Below are positions 22,414 to 34,050 of a DNA stretch of 64,000 bases, piece by piece (the stretch's first letter is position 1; each line of letters opens with the position of its first letter). This stretch comes from Rhizopus sp. PT2906. Lineage: Eukaryota; Mucoromycota; Mucoromycetes; Mucorales; Rhizopodaceae. Both the position numbers and the translations under genes were made by a program. The stretch is from NCBI GenBank assembly GCA_025529335.1, contig JAMYHX010000034.1, forward strand, positions 62,001-126,000. The letters are read 5' to 3'. The notes beneath the pieces are model-generated. The model was not told where the DNA came from. It saw only the letters and a program-made list of their open reading frames with translations, and searched no databases.

Positions 22414-24013
22414 ATGAACCCATCAGCTAATCCTCCCATGCGCAAACGTGACAGATTGCGTTCGTTTGCAACAGCTACAACTCATGTCATCAAGCAAGAA
22501 ATCAGTAAATATTATCAACCCAACCTTGTTCCATCGAGAAGTATGGGTAGTGTACCAAGAACAGATACTCAGGATATAGACGACATCTTGAGCACTACCT
22601 CGGTAGATACTGTTCAGGCGCAATGTTTAATATTTCCAACCTATGCTTGTCAAGATGACCATGGCTGGAAGATTCATTTGTGTGGATGGACATTTGCTAA
22701 ACCATCGTCAGGTCGTCTTGATAGGTTTTTGTTAGGTAAAAAAAAAAAAAAAAAAAAAATAAATAAATAAACAAAGAATAAACATTTCCTTCTTTTAGCT
22801 GCTGGACGAACCTACGGCGGCTTTGCCAAGGACTCTCAAGAAGACTTTCATTTTTCAAGCCTATTAAATCAATTTAGATGTCAGACCATCCGCATGCTCA
22901 ACCTTAAGCTGAATATACCACTGTTGAAAGAAAAACTAAATGATATCCTTATCAATTCGGGATCAACAGGTCGATTTGAACAAGAGGTGATTGTTGATCG
23001 AGAATGGATCAAGGATTCACGACAAGGACTAAATGTGGAAGCATGGTTAGATGATAATCGTAGGGAAAAACAAGAACACAAAATGAACAAAAAATGACTA
23101 ATATGTACACAAAAAGAGACTTGCTTTACAGGGTTTGTAGATCTTATCGAACCCTCTGGAATATCTGTGATTTCAGATATAGACGATACCATCAAAGTGA
23201 CCGACGTACTAGATGGCAGAGACGCCATATTACAAAATACATTTTTCAGAACAGCCCGAGAGGTACCACATATGAATGAAGTCTATCGTGCTTGGGCAGC
23301 AGAGGGTGCCCATTTTCATTACGTGTCAAATTCTCCTTGGCAGATATACCCAGCACTGATGGATTTTATTAACGATAAACAGTTCCCCAAGGGAAGTATG
23401 CATTTACGGACAGTGAGCACACAGGATTTGATCATGGGCAGGCCCGGTAAACACAAGTTGACGGTCATTTCCAAAATTCTTCGTGATTTCCCCAATCGCA
23501 AGTTTATTCTCGTAGGTGATTCGGGTGAGATCGATCCTGAAATGTAAATAACAAGCATAAAAAAAAGGATAAAAACTAAACCATAAACATAGATATCAGC
23601 AAATTTATAATGAATTTCCAGACCAGATCATAAAAATATTCATCCATGACGTCTCTTCTCAAAGAGCTATCAACGCAGACCGTCGATTGTCCAGTGCGAG
23701 TGTGATGGACTCTTCTTATTACGGTGCTATCCGCAAATTCATATCAAGAGAAAGCGCGCTTCTTAAAAAAAAGGACTCTTCAGCTCAACTTGCTATGGAT
23801 GTCATGGCCACAACTGAGATTCCTCAAGAACAACAGCAGATGACAGACCCACAAGTCCCTCTTGTGACCAAACTAGAACAGTTTCAACAACGCATGGATC
23901 GTGTATCGAGCAACATGCGGGAAGGCGTCTTTACTGTCTTTTCTTTGGCTTCTCAACTCATGCTAGACCCTGTGATTGCTGAAGAATTCTTGATGAATAA
24001 AAATAGTACATAA
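22414..24013 (+). CDS. APP1: App1-type phosphatidate phosphatase
   Basis: Exons 22414-22735, 22799-23059, 23132-23543 and 23593-24013; 471 residues. App1 is a Mg-dependent HAD-like phosphatidate phosphatase linked to actin patches and endocytosis in yeast. The catalytic DxDxT motif is in ISVISDIDDTIK (about residue 212), followed by FFRTAREVPHM, HYVSNSPWQIYP, LVGDSGEIDPE and FIHDV, all standard for the domain. Intron 2 begins within a CGT codon (C|GTAGGG), chosen because it removes a TGA and contains a CTAAT branch site; this join is less certain than the rest. A poly-A run fills the start of intron 1. The stop codon lies 2 bp from the stop of NAA30 on the other strand. Confidence 0.92.
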
Positions 24014-24015
24014 AT

Positions 24016-24592
24016 TTATTCAGGAACCATGGTTTTACAAAATAGCTTTAATCGAAATGCATCCACGCCGTTCAGATAGTATCGATAGAGTCGTTTGTCT
24101 TTTATAAAGCCAAGTCGTTGATATAGTTCCAGTGCACCTTGATTTGTATATTCAGTCTCCAATACCACCTTTTATATATAAACATGAGTAATGTCCCTTA
24201 AAAATAAATATAAATGTACCTCATCTGCACCCATCTTCTTCATGGCCATTATGGCAACCTTGACAAGACTTGAACCAATTGATCTCTTTCGGTGTGTTTT
24301 GGCTACAGCCAACATGGCAATATATCCTCGTAATCTGTCTTTATGTTTATCCACTTTACAAATGATGACACCTACATACTCATCTCCATCCATGGCCTAC
24401 TTTAATATAGTCAGCCCATGTACTTTTTCGTTGTTTTTTCTTCTTTACCAAAAAGCATAGGTTTGGCCAGTTGTGTATAAAATAACGATAAGTATAAATT
24501 GAATAAGGTTCAGACAAGTCATTTTCAATTAAATGAATAATTGCCGGAAGCTGCAACTCTGATTCATATTGTTTATATTCAATCGTTGACAT
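24016..24592 (-). CDS. NAA30: N-alpha-acetyltransferase 30, NatC catalytic subunit
   Basis: Exons 24592-24449, 24396-24220 and 24168-24016; 157 residues, a usual size for the GNAT core. NatC acetylates N-termini such as Met-Leu/Ile/Phe at the ribosome, with Naa35 and Naa38. Seen: LSEPYSIYTYRYFIHNWP substrate loop, GDEYVGVIICK, the acetyl-CoA site GYIAMLAVAKTHRKRSIGSSLV, then ADEVVLETEYTNQGALELYQRLGF. All strongly NAA30-like. Convergent with APP1, so the two transcripts must overlap in their 3' UTRs; divergent from the Sae2/CtIP gene with 109 bp between starts. Confidence 0.93.
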
Positions 24593-24701
24593 CCTCTCTC
24601 TCTCTCTCTTTTATAAACAAAAGTGTAAAAGGAGGAGAGAATAGGAAAATGCAGCCAATAAATAGTCACGTCTTTCTTCTCTTTCGTAGCAACTTTTTTT
24701 A

Positions 24702-25954
24702 ATGAGCTTAGAATCAGAAGGTTCGTTTCTTATTGTTTGTTTGAAAAGAGAAAGAGAGAGGCTAATGGAACTTTTCTTAGTGGATAGACTAAAGAAGAAT
24801 TTGGACCGAGAAAGAATAACAGTTCGACTGCAACAACAGACAATTCAAGGTGAGATTTAATACAACCATGTCGATTTATATATGCATAATATATTGGATA
24901 TAGACCTTGAAAACAAGTTGAAAGAATATCAAGATAAAAGCAATACAGAGACATCAAATGAACTTGAGCTAGAAGGTAAAACAAGACAACAGGAGAAGAA
25001 CAAAACGATTGATCATTTAATAGAGAGTCAATTATTAAAGGAACAGTTTGAGAGAAAAGTGGCAGAATTAGAGACAATTATCAAGGAGAATAATCAACAA
25101 CTTTTGGCTCTAAGGAATAACATACAAGGTATGCATTTATATATTTTAATCACACACACACACACATATATGTATATATACCAATGCTTTCTTTTTTATA
25201 ATAGCTTATGAAAAGCAAGTCACTGAAAATCATCAAGAGATCTACAGACTACAAGATGTGATCCGTGAGCTACAGTTGTCACTGACAGAAAAATCAAGCA
25301 TAGTTGATTCACAAGCCATGTCGATCTTATGTAAATTATAAAGAGATTATATTTTATATCAATCAACTCATATATACACGTACTTAGCATACAAGAATCA
25401 AATACAAAAACTACAAAAGAAACTAGAACTACCTATACATCCCAACAGTAAACAAGCGATGAAGCCTTATTATAGAAAACCACAACCATTAAAACAACAT
25501 ACCACCAATTCAATGTTGATGAGACAACAACAACAGCTATTAGATACCCAACCTCCTTCTTCATCATCATCATCATCAGGCAAAGAAAATGAAGTGATCG
25601 AACAACAGCCGCGGCTCCAACCATTAGAAAAGCCTCCTATCAGCACATCCTCTGAACCCACAGAATTCACTCGTGCTAGACATGAAAGAATCCACATGCA
25701 TGGAGAAACCTGTGTAGCATGCGAAAAAGTAAGCAATCAATCAACACATTCTTGAGATTAATAGTTTATAGTTTTATGATACAACACCACTTCCTGATGT
25801 TCACGATCAAACTGTTCAATACACGGCTTCTGAACGAATTCAACTCCATTCGAGACACAGACATAGACAACGAGCGACGACTCCGCCTGGATTCTGGGAT
25901 ATGGAGTTTGGATCTCCTGAGGTTGACTCGACAAGGCGTATCCGTTTGACATAA
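24702..25954 (+). CDS. CTP1: Sae2/CtIP/Ctp1 DNA-end resection factor
   Basis: Six exons (24702-24720, 24781-24849, 24904-25128, 25205-25330, 25388-25728, 25772-25954) give 320 residues. The N-terminal ~140 residues are a coiled coil, as needed for tetramerisation. The C-terminus carries the family signature: a CxxC module (GETCVACEKFYD), then SRHRHRQR followed by TPPGFWDMEF, matching the RHR and GFW motifs that bind DNA and activate Mre11-Rad50. A Ser/Gln-rich disordered middle would host CDK sites. This protein starts meiotic and S/G2 double-strand-break resection. The first exon (19 nt) depends on an unusual GTTCGT donor; an alternative start is Met 24765 inside that intron. The last acceptor (25771) avoids an in-frame stop. 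Confidence 0.85.
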
Positions 25955-26026
25955 GCGGAGATTGATCTTTTTTTCTGCGAGTTTTTTTTTTTTTCATTAT
26001 TATTTCTTTTCCTCTTGTATAATAAA

Positions 26027-28463
26027 ATGGAAGAATACCAAAATGAATCTTCAATGTTTGGTAAAAAGAGAGTGAGAGCTACACAAGCGTGTATTCTTTG
26101 TAGAAAGAAAAAAGTAAGAGAAACTGTTTAACTATTTTGAAAAAAAAAGTTCTAATTAGAGAAAAAGATCAAATGCGACGGAACCAAACCTCATTGTCTA
26201 CATTGTCAAGAATCTAACTTGAATTGTGAATACACAGAATCTAAAAAGAGAGGACCGCGTAAAGGATACGTTCAGCTATTGGAAGATAGACTTGCACAGC
26301 TCGAAAGACGATTGGCGGTAGCAACAAACGATAATTTAATGGATGATAAAAAAGGTTTGAGACAGACAGAGAGAGAGAGAGAGAGAAAGAGAGAAAGAGA
26401 GAGAAATTCTAATGTTCAAGATATAGAGGATTTGGATAACGATTTTCCTGAACCAGAAATAGTGACTCATCTGGTAGACCTCTTTTTTCAATACATCAAC
26501 TCCGTCTTTCCCTTTGTTCATCGTGCAAGACTTAAACAATCTATCGCGAATGGAACAGTGTCCAAGCCGTTACTGTGGAGTGTGATGGCTATTGCTGCAA
26601 GGTATAATCAGTAAGAACTAGCGCGTTGTTCACACTGTGTGACTCATTTATTATAGATTTTCAGATCATCCAAGCATAAGGACAGACCCTCCTTATTGGG
26701 CAGGTGAGAGGTATGCCATGAAGGCTACCTCTTTGATCAATGCATCCCTTTTGGAACCAACGATAGCCAATCTTCAGTTTTGGGGAATCATGTCTTGCTT
26801 AGAATATGGAAGAGCATCTGGGTCAAAGTAAGCCCATTCAAAAAAAAAATAGAATCTATGTTGACTATAATTTTTAGAGCGTGGACATATGGGGGAATAG
26901 CCGTGAGAATGTGTCAAGAGCTTGGCCTACATAAAGAAGAGACCCTAAAGGCACCAATTACAGCACCTGATGGTACGTTGGATTATGTTGCCATGGCCCT
27001 ACGAAGACGTATCTTTTGGAGTTGCTTTTGTATAGACAAGTAAAGTTATTTCCTTTTTTGATTCCACATGTTTGTGACATTGAACTATTGCGGCACATAG
27101 ATTTTCAAGTACCAGTACGAACCGGCCACAAGGGTTTGAAATTGGCGATTATGATGTTAGACCACCCACAGTAGCAGAGAGTAAGATATTGCGCGATCCA
27201 CTTCAAGCGTATACGGTAGATAAGGTCTTGATTGACGACGATCCACTCATGGGTTCTATTGGGGAGTACTTGGGGATTTTGGAAATATTTGGAGATATCG
27301 CAAAATACATGAGTAGAGCCAAAACGGATTACTCGTCTGTCATTTGGCCGCCTATTAAAGAGCACGAAGATCTAAACAGAAGAATGGAACTCTGGGCAAC
27401 GAGCTTGCCAGATATCTACAAGTTCACTCCCGACAATGTAAAACTGTATAGAGAAACGGCCAGCGAAAATTATCTCAACTTTTGGCTCTGTTCACATGCC
27501 ATTTATTGTGCTGGCATGCTTTCGCTTCATAGAGGAAGTTTAGCATATAGTGATCTGTCATCTGCTGATATACCGATCGAGACGTATGAGAGAATACAGA
27601 CAAGTATCGCATCGTGCAAAACACATGTTGAGATTGCAATGGAAGTGTTTAGCAAACTTCGTGATTTTTGTGGATGCAATGTGTTGCCTTACATGGGATA
27701 CGCTGCTTATATTTTTGCGACAGTGTTGATGACTTCGACATTTTCGTCAGATTCGATACTGTATGATAGAAGTAGCAAAGGTTTGGCTGTTCTGTTTGAT
27801 ACAATAAAGGTAAGTCAATTCTTATTCGTCAGTTCTTTTTTTTTTTTCTTAAATACCATGTAGCTATTACGTCCTTATTGGCCAGTGGGTGAGAGATTAG
27901 CATTGACCACCCAGGATATGCTAGCAGCTCATAGTCGACTCTATGATGTACAAGAACAAGAAGAAAACCAAACGAAGAAATATGAACATAACTTAAAGCA
28001 GATAAATAGTCCAGCTGCAAAGGCATCATCTGTATCAAGTACAGACACAGGACTTCTTTCCCAATCCATGCCAATACCTGCCACAAGTTCAGAATTAACC
28101 TATCCTCCTACGTTCATAGACAATAATGTTCAACCTTACTATAATCAACAACAACCACCATTACCCCTTCAACAGCAACAACAACAACAACAACAACAAC
28201 AACTTGGTGTGGGTAACAATGAAATTGATTTTAGCAGTAGCGAATTCCTGTATGACTCGGCGTTATTTGGACAAATGATCCTAGACACGTCAAAACCACC
28301 GAATATGACAGCAAATATGTTTAGTTACTATCCTCCTGCTTCCACTTCTGCATCCACAACAACAACAACAAGTACTAGTAATACACCGTATCCTATAGTC
28401 ACGCCCATGTATCATCAAACCCCCTATTCCGCCTTTTCATATCAGCAACCTCCACATCATTAA
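26027..28463 (+). CDS. Zn(II)2Cys6 transcription factor, fungal_trans type
   Basis: Six exons (26027-26113, 26168-26601, 26657-26827, 26878-27039, 27101-27809, 27864-28463) give 720 residues. The zinc cluster spans the first intron: CILCRKKK | IKCDGTKPHCLHC, with C-x2-C-x6-C spacing that fixes the acceptor at 26167. A short coiled coil follows (LLEDRLAQLERRL), then an acidic linker, then the fungal_trans regulatory domain (about residues 150-480) with EYGRASGSKAWTYGGIAVRM and RRRIFWSCFCIDK. The C-terminal ~180 residues are Gln/Pro/Ser/Thr-rich, a likely activation domain with an 11-Gln tract. Such factors bind CGG-containing sites and control metabolism; the target here is unknown. Only 72 bp follow the preceding gene. 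Confidence 0.92.
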
Positions 28464-28515
28464 TACCAAAAGGGAGCATTCATGTGTACAGCATTGCTTT
28501 TGTGTTGTTTAATTG

Positions 28516-28562
28516 CACACACGCACACACACACACTATATATATATATATATATATATATG
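28516..28562. repeat. (CA)n/(TA)n microsatellite
   Basis: About ten CA units followed directly by about thirteen TA units, just after the stop of the Zn2Cys6 gene, probably in its 3' UTR or flank. Confidence 0.9.
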
Positions 28563-29159
28563 CACGGTTTTCTTTTTATAGAGCATTCTAACTTTTTATG
28601 CACCAAGCTGTCTATTTACTAGAGTAAAGGATTAAAGACACATTGATACTGTAATAAAAGTATCTTTAGAATAAACAAACATGCAACGATTCTTTCCTTT
28701 TTCATTTTTCTCAAAAAGAATTTGACAAAATTGGCAAAATGCTAAAAGGTTATTTATTCAAGCTTGTTAATGAAAATCAAATCAGCACACGTGGGCCCAA
28801 TATACTGTGCTTGGAGAAGTTACCAAAAACATAGTCACATTGGAGGTCGGAGTGAAGGCAACATAGTAATTGTTAGCTATGGACTCTTCGCTACTTTACA
28901 GCTATATAAGCACAAATATCACAATGAGCTACAACGTTCTGTCTCTTGCAGTCATGGAATTTTGCCAGAATGGAATCAGCTTTTTCCAAAGCAAACATTG
29001 TTTGCTTTCAGTTGATAATCGGCTCACCAAAGCCTGATACACTTTGATCCTCAAATATTTGCAACGTGGCTTTCATATCAGTCAAACAGACTAGGTATCC
29101 ACTCATAGATTGATAATGACACATTCACATTTGCCCTGACAATGAAAGAAAAGATAGAT

Positions 29160-29531
29160 CAATTTCGCAAATAGATTATACACTTATTACTAACAATGTA
29201 AATTGCAAGGCTGCCATTCAAAGAGTTGTTATCAGTAGCAGCTTTAGCAACCCTCCCCCTTCTTAATCGAACCAGATCAAAGCTGACTATTCGATGATTT
29301 TTAGTTTCACATTCAGACTTGACTATGCCAAAACTGACGTTGTTAGCATGATTTAATGTGGTCAATATGATTATTTGTCAATGTTGTCAGTACGCTTATT
29401 CTTACCAGATGCGATAGAGGAAAGTAGAAGGTATGCTCTACAGTAAGATACAGGGTATTATAATGATTCATATCAAACACGCCAAATGCGAATACCTCAA
29501 CTGTTTCCCTGCAGTTGATGCGCTCATGCAC
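29160..29531 (-). pseudogene. Decayed coding fragment
   Basis: Two overlapping minus-strand frames (62 and 68 codons) have coding-like composition but cannot be joined by in-phase splice sites; a GTAAGA donor and a CTAACAACGTCAG acceptor exist but give the wrong phase. Likely the remnant of a transposon-associated or lineage gene. Family not recognised. Confidence 0.3.
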
Positions 29532-30292
29532 TCTTCCATCTTTAGGTCGAAAACCTTATCCTGAATAGTTGTAGCGCGCGTAATCACGTTTTGTGTCTGA
29601 CATACGAATGTCCTTTTCCTTTTGGGCATTTCTATCAATATTGGAGGCGAGCCGGTGAAAAATTCTCTCGAGGGGTAGATTAAGTATTCAAAATGAGTTG
29701 CAATCGTCTCAACAACAAATTCATCCTGATCAACGATACACTCCCCATCGGGCCATTCTCATCAGCCACACACATTTCCATGCCTCACCGTCAAATAGTG
29801 TACTCATGCTAAATATAAAGAATTGAAGAACATCACGTCTCGAAAAAGAAAAGGGGGGGAGAAACATCTGCTTTTGTAGTTTTTTTTTTCGAGTGCCAAG
29901 AAGTCATCCATTTTGACTATTCGTGACATTGTTTGTTGGAAGCACTGTATAAAAGAAGCTAATCAAGCTTTTTTTTTGCATAACAGAGTGTACAGGTGTA
30001 CCTGCTTACATGTACAATGTTACACCCCTTAATGCACAATGACCATCCGGCCTACCGAAAAGTCCTGTAAAAGAAAAAAATTTGTCCGACTTGGTGTAAA
30101 AAAAAAAAAAAAAATCTCGCGATATGGCCCTGGCTTTAAAAGAAAGTGGCGTGTAACGTCCTCTCTATTTTAACCATGGCAAAAACCCGCTCCATGTTAA
30201 CGGGAGTACAATGTCAAGTTTAAAGCAAAAGCTTGTTTTTTTTTAAAAAAAAAAAGAGATGGACGATGATAAGGGTTCATAAAGTTGTTTAT

Positions 30293-31592
30293 TTAAAACA
30301 ATGCACAAAATTCATCTATTCTATCCTCCAACCATTCCCAACGTTTCATCCCAACCACCCATTCAGTCGGTAGTTGACTGTATCCTAATCTAGCGCCTAA
30401 TATAGCTCCTGTTGTGGTAGCGTTAATGTCAGCTTCACCACCCTGCATAATGACGTCCATGATTATTTTTTTGAAATATTCTGTTTCGCTTTGAGGTGGT
30501 ATGGCTCTTGTAAAGCAGTATATGGCGGCCCCTAGCGATTTAAAGACGTCATCGGTTGACTTATCCAATTGAAGACTAGTCAACGAGCTGGGTTCGCAGC
30601 AAGCGAGCAGTTGATGATAGTAGTGTAGCATTTGATCCTGGTCTACTTTGGATGCAAAGAAAGTATCACAATAGGAGCTGTGAAAGACCTGCTTGTTGGT
30701 TTCGATGACATCTCGTACCAAGACTTGCAAGGTTTGATCTGTCGTAAGGCTGTCTATAAAATAATCTGTCAAGGGAGGAGAGTGAAGTAGGGTGGGTATA
30801 GGTGTAGGTTTTTGCTTTATCTCTAAATCTTGTCCTCTTAAAAGTCTAGGATGTGATGAGTTCAGATAGATGTAGACTAAATTTTTTTTTTCTCTATTGT
30901 ACCTAGCAATGAGTATAGAAACGATCACACATGATATCATACAGCGTGGGTCTGAGTGAGTAATTCGGCAACTGTTTGTGGTGTTTTCAATCACACTCGT
31001 GCCATCCCAAAATTTTAGTGTGCCTAGTAAAGGAGCACGTACGAGAGCGCTACACATACTTTTCAAATGGGCTCTTTTTCGCTATAATAAAAAAAAGATC
31101 TAAGTTACTTTTTCTATTAAGAAATATCCTTACAGAGTCTATAGATACACTATTATATCCTAATAATCTTGATGTATAGTCTTTTGAATGAAAGTGGCCA
31201 TTATTTTCTAATACGGAATCAATGATCAATAGTATCTGTTCTGTGTCATCACCAAAGTCACTAAATATAAAGTCAGATTATACAAATGTGTGTATTCCCG
31301 CATTTACTTTTCTTCAAAATTGGATCTGTATTCATCTCTTATAAAAGGGATTCCATCCTCATCCATGCCAAATCGTACCGGCCCTTTTCCATAGATTTTT
31401 TTGATGTCATCCTTAGATAATCCTTCTGTTGCTATACCAATACTATCTCCTAATATAGCACCTAAAAATTAAATATAAGCATTTTATCCAATCGTATAGA
31501 AAAAAAAAAAAAAACTCACCAAATATTAAGCCTTTAATTTTATCAATTATTAATGAGTTTTCTATTTTCGAACAGCCAGATGGTATATGCAT
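30293..31592 (-). CDS. ADP-ribosylglycohydrolase family protein
   Basis: Exons 31592-31520, 31461-31308, 31260-31134 and 31081-30293; 380 residues. ADPRH/DraG-type enzymes remove ADP-ribose from proteins, RNA ends or small molecules using a binuclear Mg centre. The metal and substrate motifs are present: GLIFGAILGDSIG near the N-terminus, FGDDTEQ (metal Asp pair), HSDPRC, and the C-ter minal GGEADINATTTGAILGARLG, where the usual GGDxDT is changed to GGEADI, a notable substitution at a metal-ligand region. The insert IARYNREKKNL... after the SDPRC block is variable in the family. The start is upstream of exon 1 at an ATG preceded by TATA-like sequence. The substrate is unknown. Confidence 0.85.
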
Positions 31593-31782
31593 ATTATAAA
31601 TATATATACACGTATATAAATAAAAGAGAGAAGAGAGAAAAAGGGGAAAGTAGAAAACACAATTTTCTACCTTATATTTTCTGCAAAACTAGAAAAAAAA
31701 AAAAAAAAGAGAGAGAGAGAAAGGGAAAAAAAATTTTTAATGAAAAACAATAGAGAAAAAAGGAACTACATCAAAAAGAAGG

Positions 31783-31824
<42 letters not shown>

Positions 31825-32068
31825 CAGAAAGAGGAAAGTAAAAAAAACGTGCTCATACTATTGCTCCCGTCTCTCTTTCTCTCGTTCTTTCTCTTCCTTC
31901 CCCACCCCCCTTCAATTGTTCTCACACGTCATCCCTGTATTTTCTTGTAGACTATGCTTTTAATAGCATTTAAACAATAATGTGAAGACATCATATGAGA
32001 TTGTTATTTTGTACAGATGAACAAAGGATATGTGTGTGTAACTTGAATTTTTATTTTTATTTTCTATT
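31593..32068. other. Intergenic DNA with long poly-A
   Basis: Promoter of the ADP-ribosylglycohydrolase gene and the 3' flank of the next gene. Contains AG-rich runs and the 40-nt A tract listed separately. Confidence 0.5.
31783..31822. repeat. Poly-A tract, 40 nt
   Basis: An uninterrupted run of 40 A on the + strand. No retroelement body is attached, so it is not read as a retroposed tail; it may be slippage-prone and of uncertain true length. Confidence 0.95.
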
Positions 32069-33456
32069 TTAGCCTTCATTTGAATCAGGATTATTTGTTC
32101 TTGAAGAACTTGGTCCTGCCATGGTATTTCGATCATGATTCATTCCTGATCTCTGCATGGCTTGTTCCAACGGCTGTTGTTCATTGGACGACTCTCCTCT
32201 GGCTGTTTCTTCTGTATTTTCCGTTTTGAGGACAGTCGTGTTGAAACTACCACAGTGACCACACTTGTGATAAAAGAAGTGATATTTGGCCTGTGTTTTC
32301 TTTTCGCAGTCATTACAAAAGATATGAGATATATACTTGTCATACTCGGGAGGCATCGGCTGTCGCTCGAGATCCTTGTCGAGCCGTTCAAAGTACTCTG
32401 ACATGTCACCCAACGATTTTAAGCAAGTTGGACACTGGTACGAGGTTTGGATGTAGGCTGTATAACAGTGTTTATGGATGCAGTGTCCGCATGGCTATAT
32501 CACAATTAATGTTTATAAATATTATCATTTCCGTGTATTACCATAAAGATCACAGTGGTTGTACTCGTAAACATGTATTCACCACAGATAGGACAATCGC
32601 ATTCTAAATTCCTTTCGATGCATTTATGGTCCGTCATAGACTTAACCATGCATATATTGCACTTTTTGCAATGAAAGAAATCCTCTTGTTTACCCTGTCT
32701 ACAGATACCACAGTCATCACAGTGATAGATGGCCTTTCGAGGATCATTATCCCATAGCTTGCACTTGTCACAATAGTATCGAGCCATCTGTTGATGACAT
32801 TGTTTGCAATGCTGAGCTGCTGGTTGAAGATGCAAGCAGAGCATACATAGCATATTCTTGGTCTCATGTCTATTCGTGTTTGTTATTAAAAAGTGATAAA
32901 CAAACATGTATATATACAAACTTGCCTCACAATGTTGTGTCCTTCAACATCGTCATGACAGAAACGACACGTGTATATCCTTTCGCAGCAGTTGGCTTGC
33001 AGCTTGCAGTTGCGTTGATAGTGTTTACATCCCAAGATGTTTTCTTGTTCATTCTACACTTTATATTAGAAAAAAAAAATATATAACAAACCATACACAC
33101 ATACATGATAACTTTTACTGTAAATCTCGTTTTGCAATTGTTGATTCGATGAAGGTTCAGTTGTCCCATGAGACATCAAATTCTATTTTTATATATGCAA
33201 GTTGTTCAATGTTTATGTACAAACCACAAACCACATCATTTACCTGGATGCGTTTGGCTTTGTCTTTGGGACTTAGACTAGAATCTTCTTGAATCTCTTT
33301 AATCTTTTTTCGAAGACTACTTTCATCAATCTCTACCTTCCTTTCTTTCACTTGTTCCGTTGGTTGTTGTTGTTGCTCAGTTTCGGCATCTTGCCAATCC
33401 TCTTCATGGTCACTCGCATCAGACAAATTACTTATTTCCTCAAGACGGTTACTCAT
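32069..33456 (-). CDS. CHY/RING zinc-finger E3 ubiquitin ligase (RCHY1/Pirh2-like)
   Basis: Five exons (33456-33244, 33182-33105, 33053-32926, 32869-32542, 32494-32069) give 390 residues. After an acidic, Gln-rich N-terminal ~100 residues comes the CHY finger (GCKHYQRNCKL...CCERIYTCRFCHDD), a CTCHY finger (KCKLWDNDPRKAIYHCDDCGICRQG), a RING-H2 (CPICGEYMF...PCGHCIHKHC...CPTCLK) and a C-terminal zinc ribbon (CNDCEKKT...CGHCGS). Pirh2-type ligases ubiquitylate nuclear regulators; plant and algal members act in iron sensing. Intron 3 (32925-32872 region, ending at 32870) has a GC donor (GAG|GCAAGT), required to keep frame between the CHY and CTCHY parts. The tail is Ser/Gly-rich. Confidence 0.92.
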
Positions 33457-34050
33457 TATTTCACAAAAAGAAAAAGAGAGAAAAAAAAAAGGAAAAGGTA
33501 TTTTTTTTTTCATTTTTCATTTACATTTTATAAATAATAATAAGGATAGAGGCTAGCAATCATAACCATATACCAACCAGTAGGCTGCAGAAAAGCTCTT
33601 TCTCTTTTGAAGCGGGAAAAGATTCAAAAAAAGAGATTGAATGACAAAAAGTAGGTCATTTTCCTCTCTTATTTATCCTCTTCTCCCAGAGAAAGAACTT
33701 TCCCAAAAGATGCAACTTTCCCGGCCAAGGTAGTCAGGTTAAGGCCATGCCAAATGTTCCAAAAATTGAAAAAGAATATATGATGCTGTATGGTATTACC
33801 CATATGCCTATATTATCCTTACTCATTCATTTGAGGCAAAGGTTTCATAAGCCACAGCTGCTCAAAAACATCCTGTAGCTAAATTCCGTTGCAGTCAACT
33901 TGTGGGGAACAAAAAAAAAATATAAAAAAAACTTATAAAGTATGTCTAAGCTATAGGAATCTTGTTTTGCTTTCGGGAAAACATAATTGTAATAGATTTC
34001 CTTTCTTTATTTTTTATGTACACAAGAATGAAATGCATATATGTATAAAA
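33457..34050. other. Intergenic DNA
   Basis: Upstream region of the E3-ligase gene and 3' flank of the kinesin gene; no coding or RNA feature recognised. Confidence 0.5.

Larger units (their letters stand above)
28464..30292. other. Gene-poor stretch, 1.8 kb
   Basis: No intact gene. It starts with a (CA)n(TA)n microsatellite and contains decayed open frames, mainly on the minus strand at 29531-29160 (NCRETVEVFAFG..., then VRLRRGRVAKAATDNN), that look like old coding sequence in two frames. The right part (30050-30250) has A/T runs. It resembles a small accessory or relic segment between conserved blocks. Confidence 0.5.

Noticed and set aside
31783..31822. A40 tract as the tail of a retroposed gene or LINE
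   Set aside because: No coding sequence or target duplication attached; region upstream is the promoter of the ADP-ribosylglycohydrolase gene.
31737..31925. ORF with a run of Phe residues
   Set aside because: Translation of the poly-A tract and its purine-rich flank.
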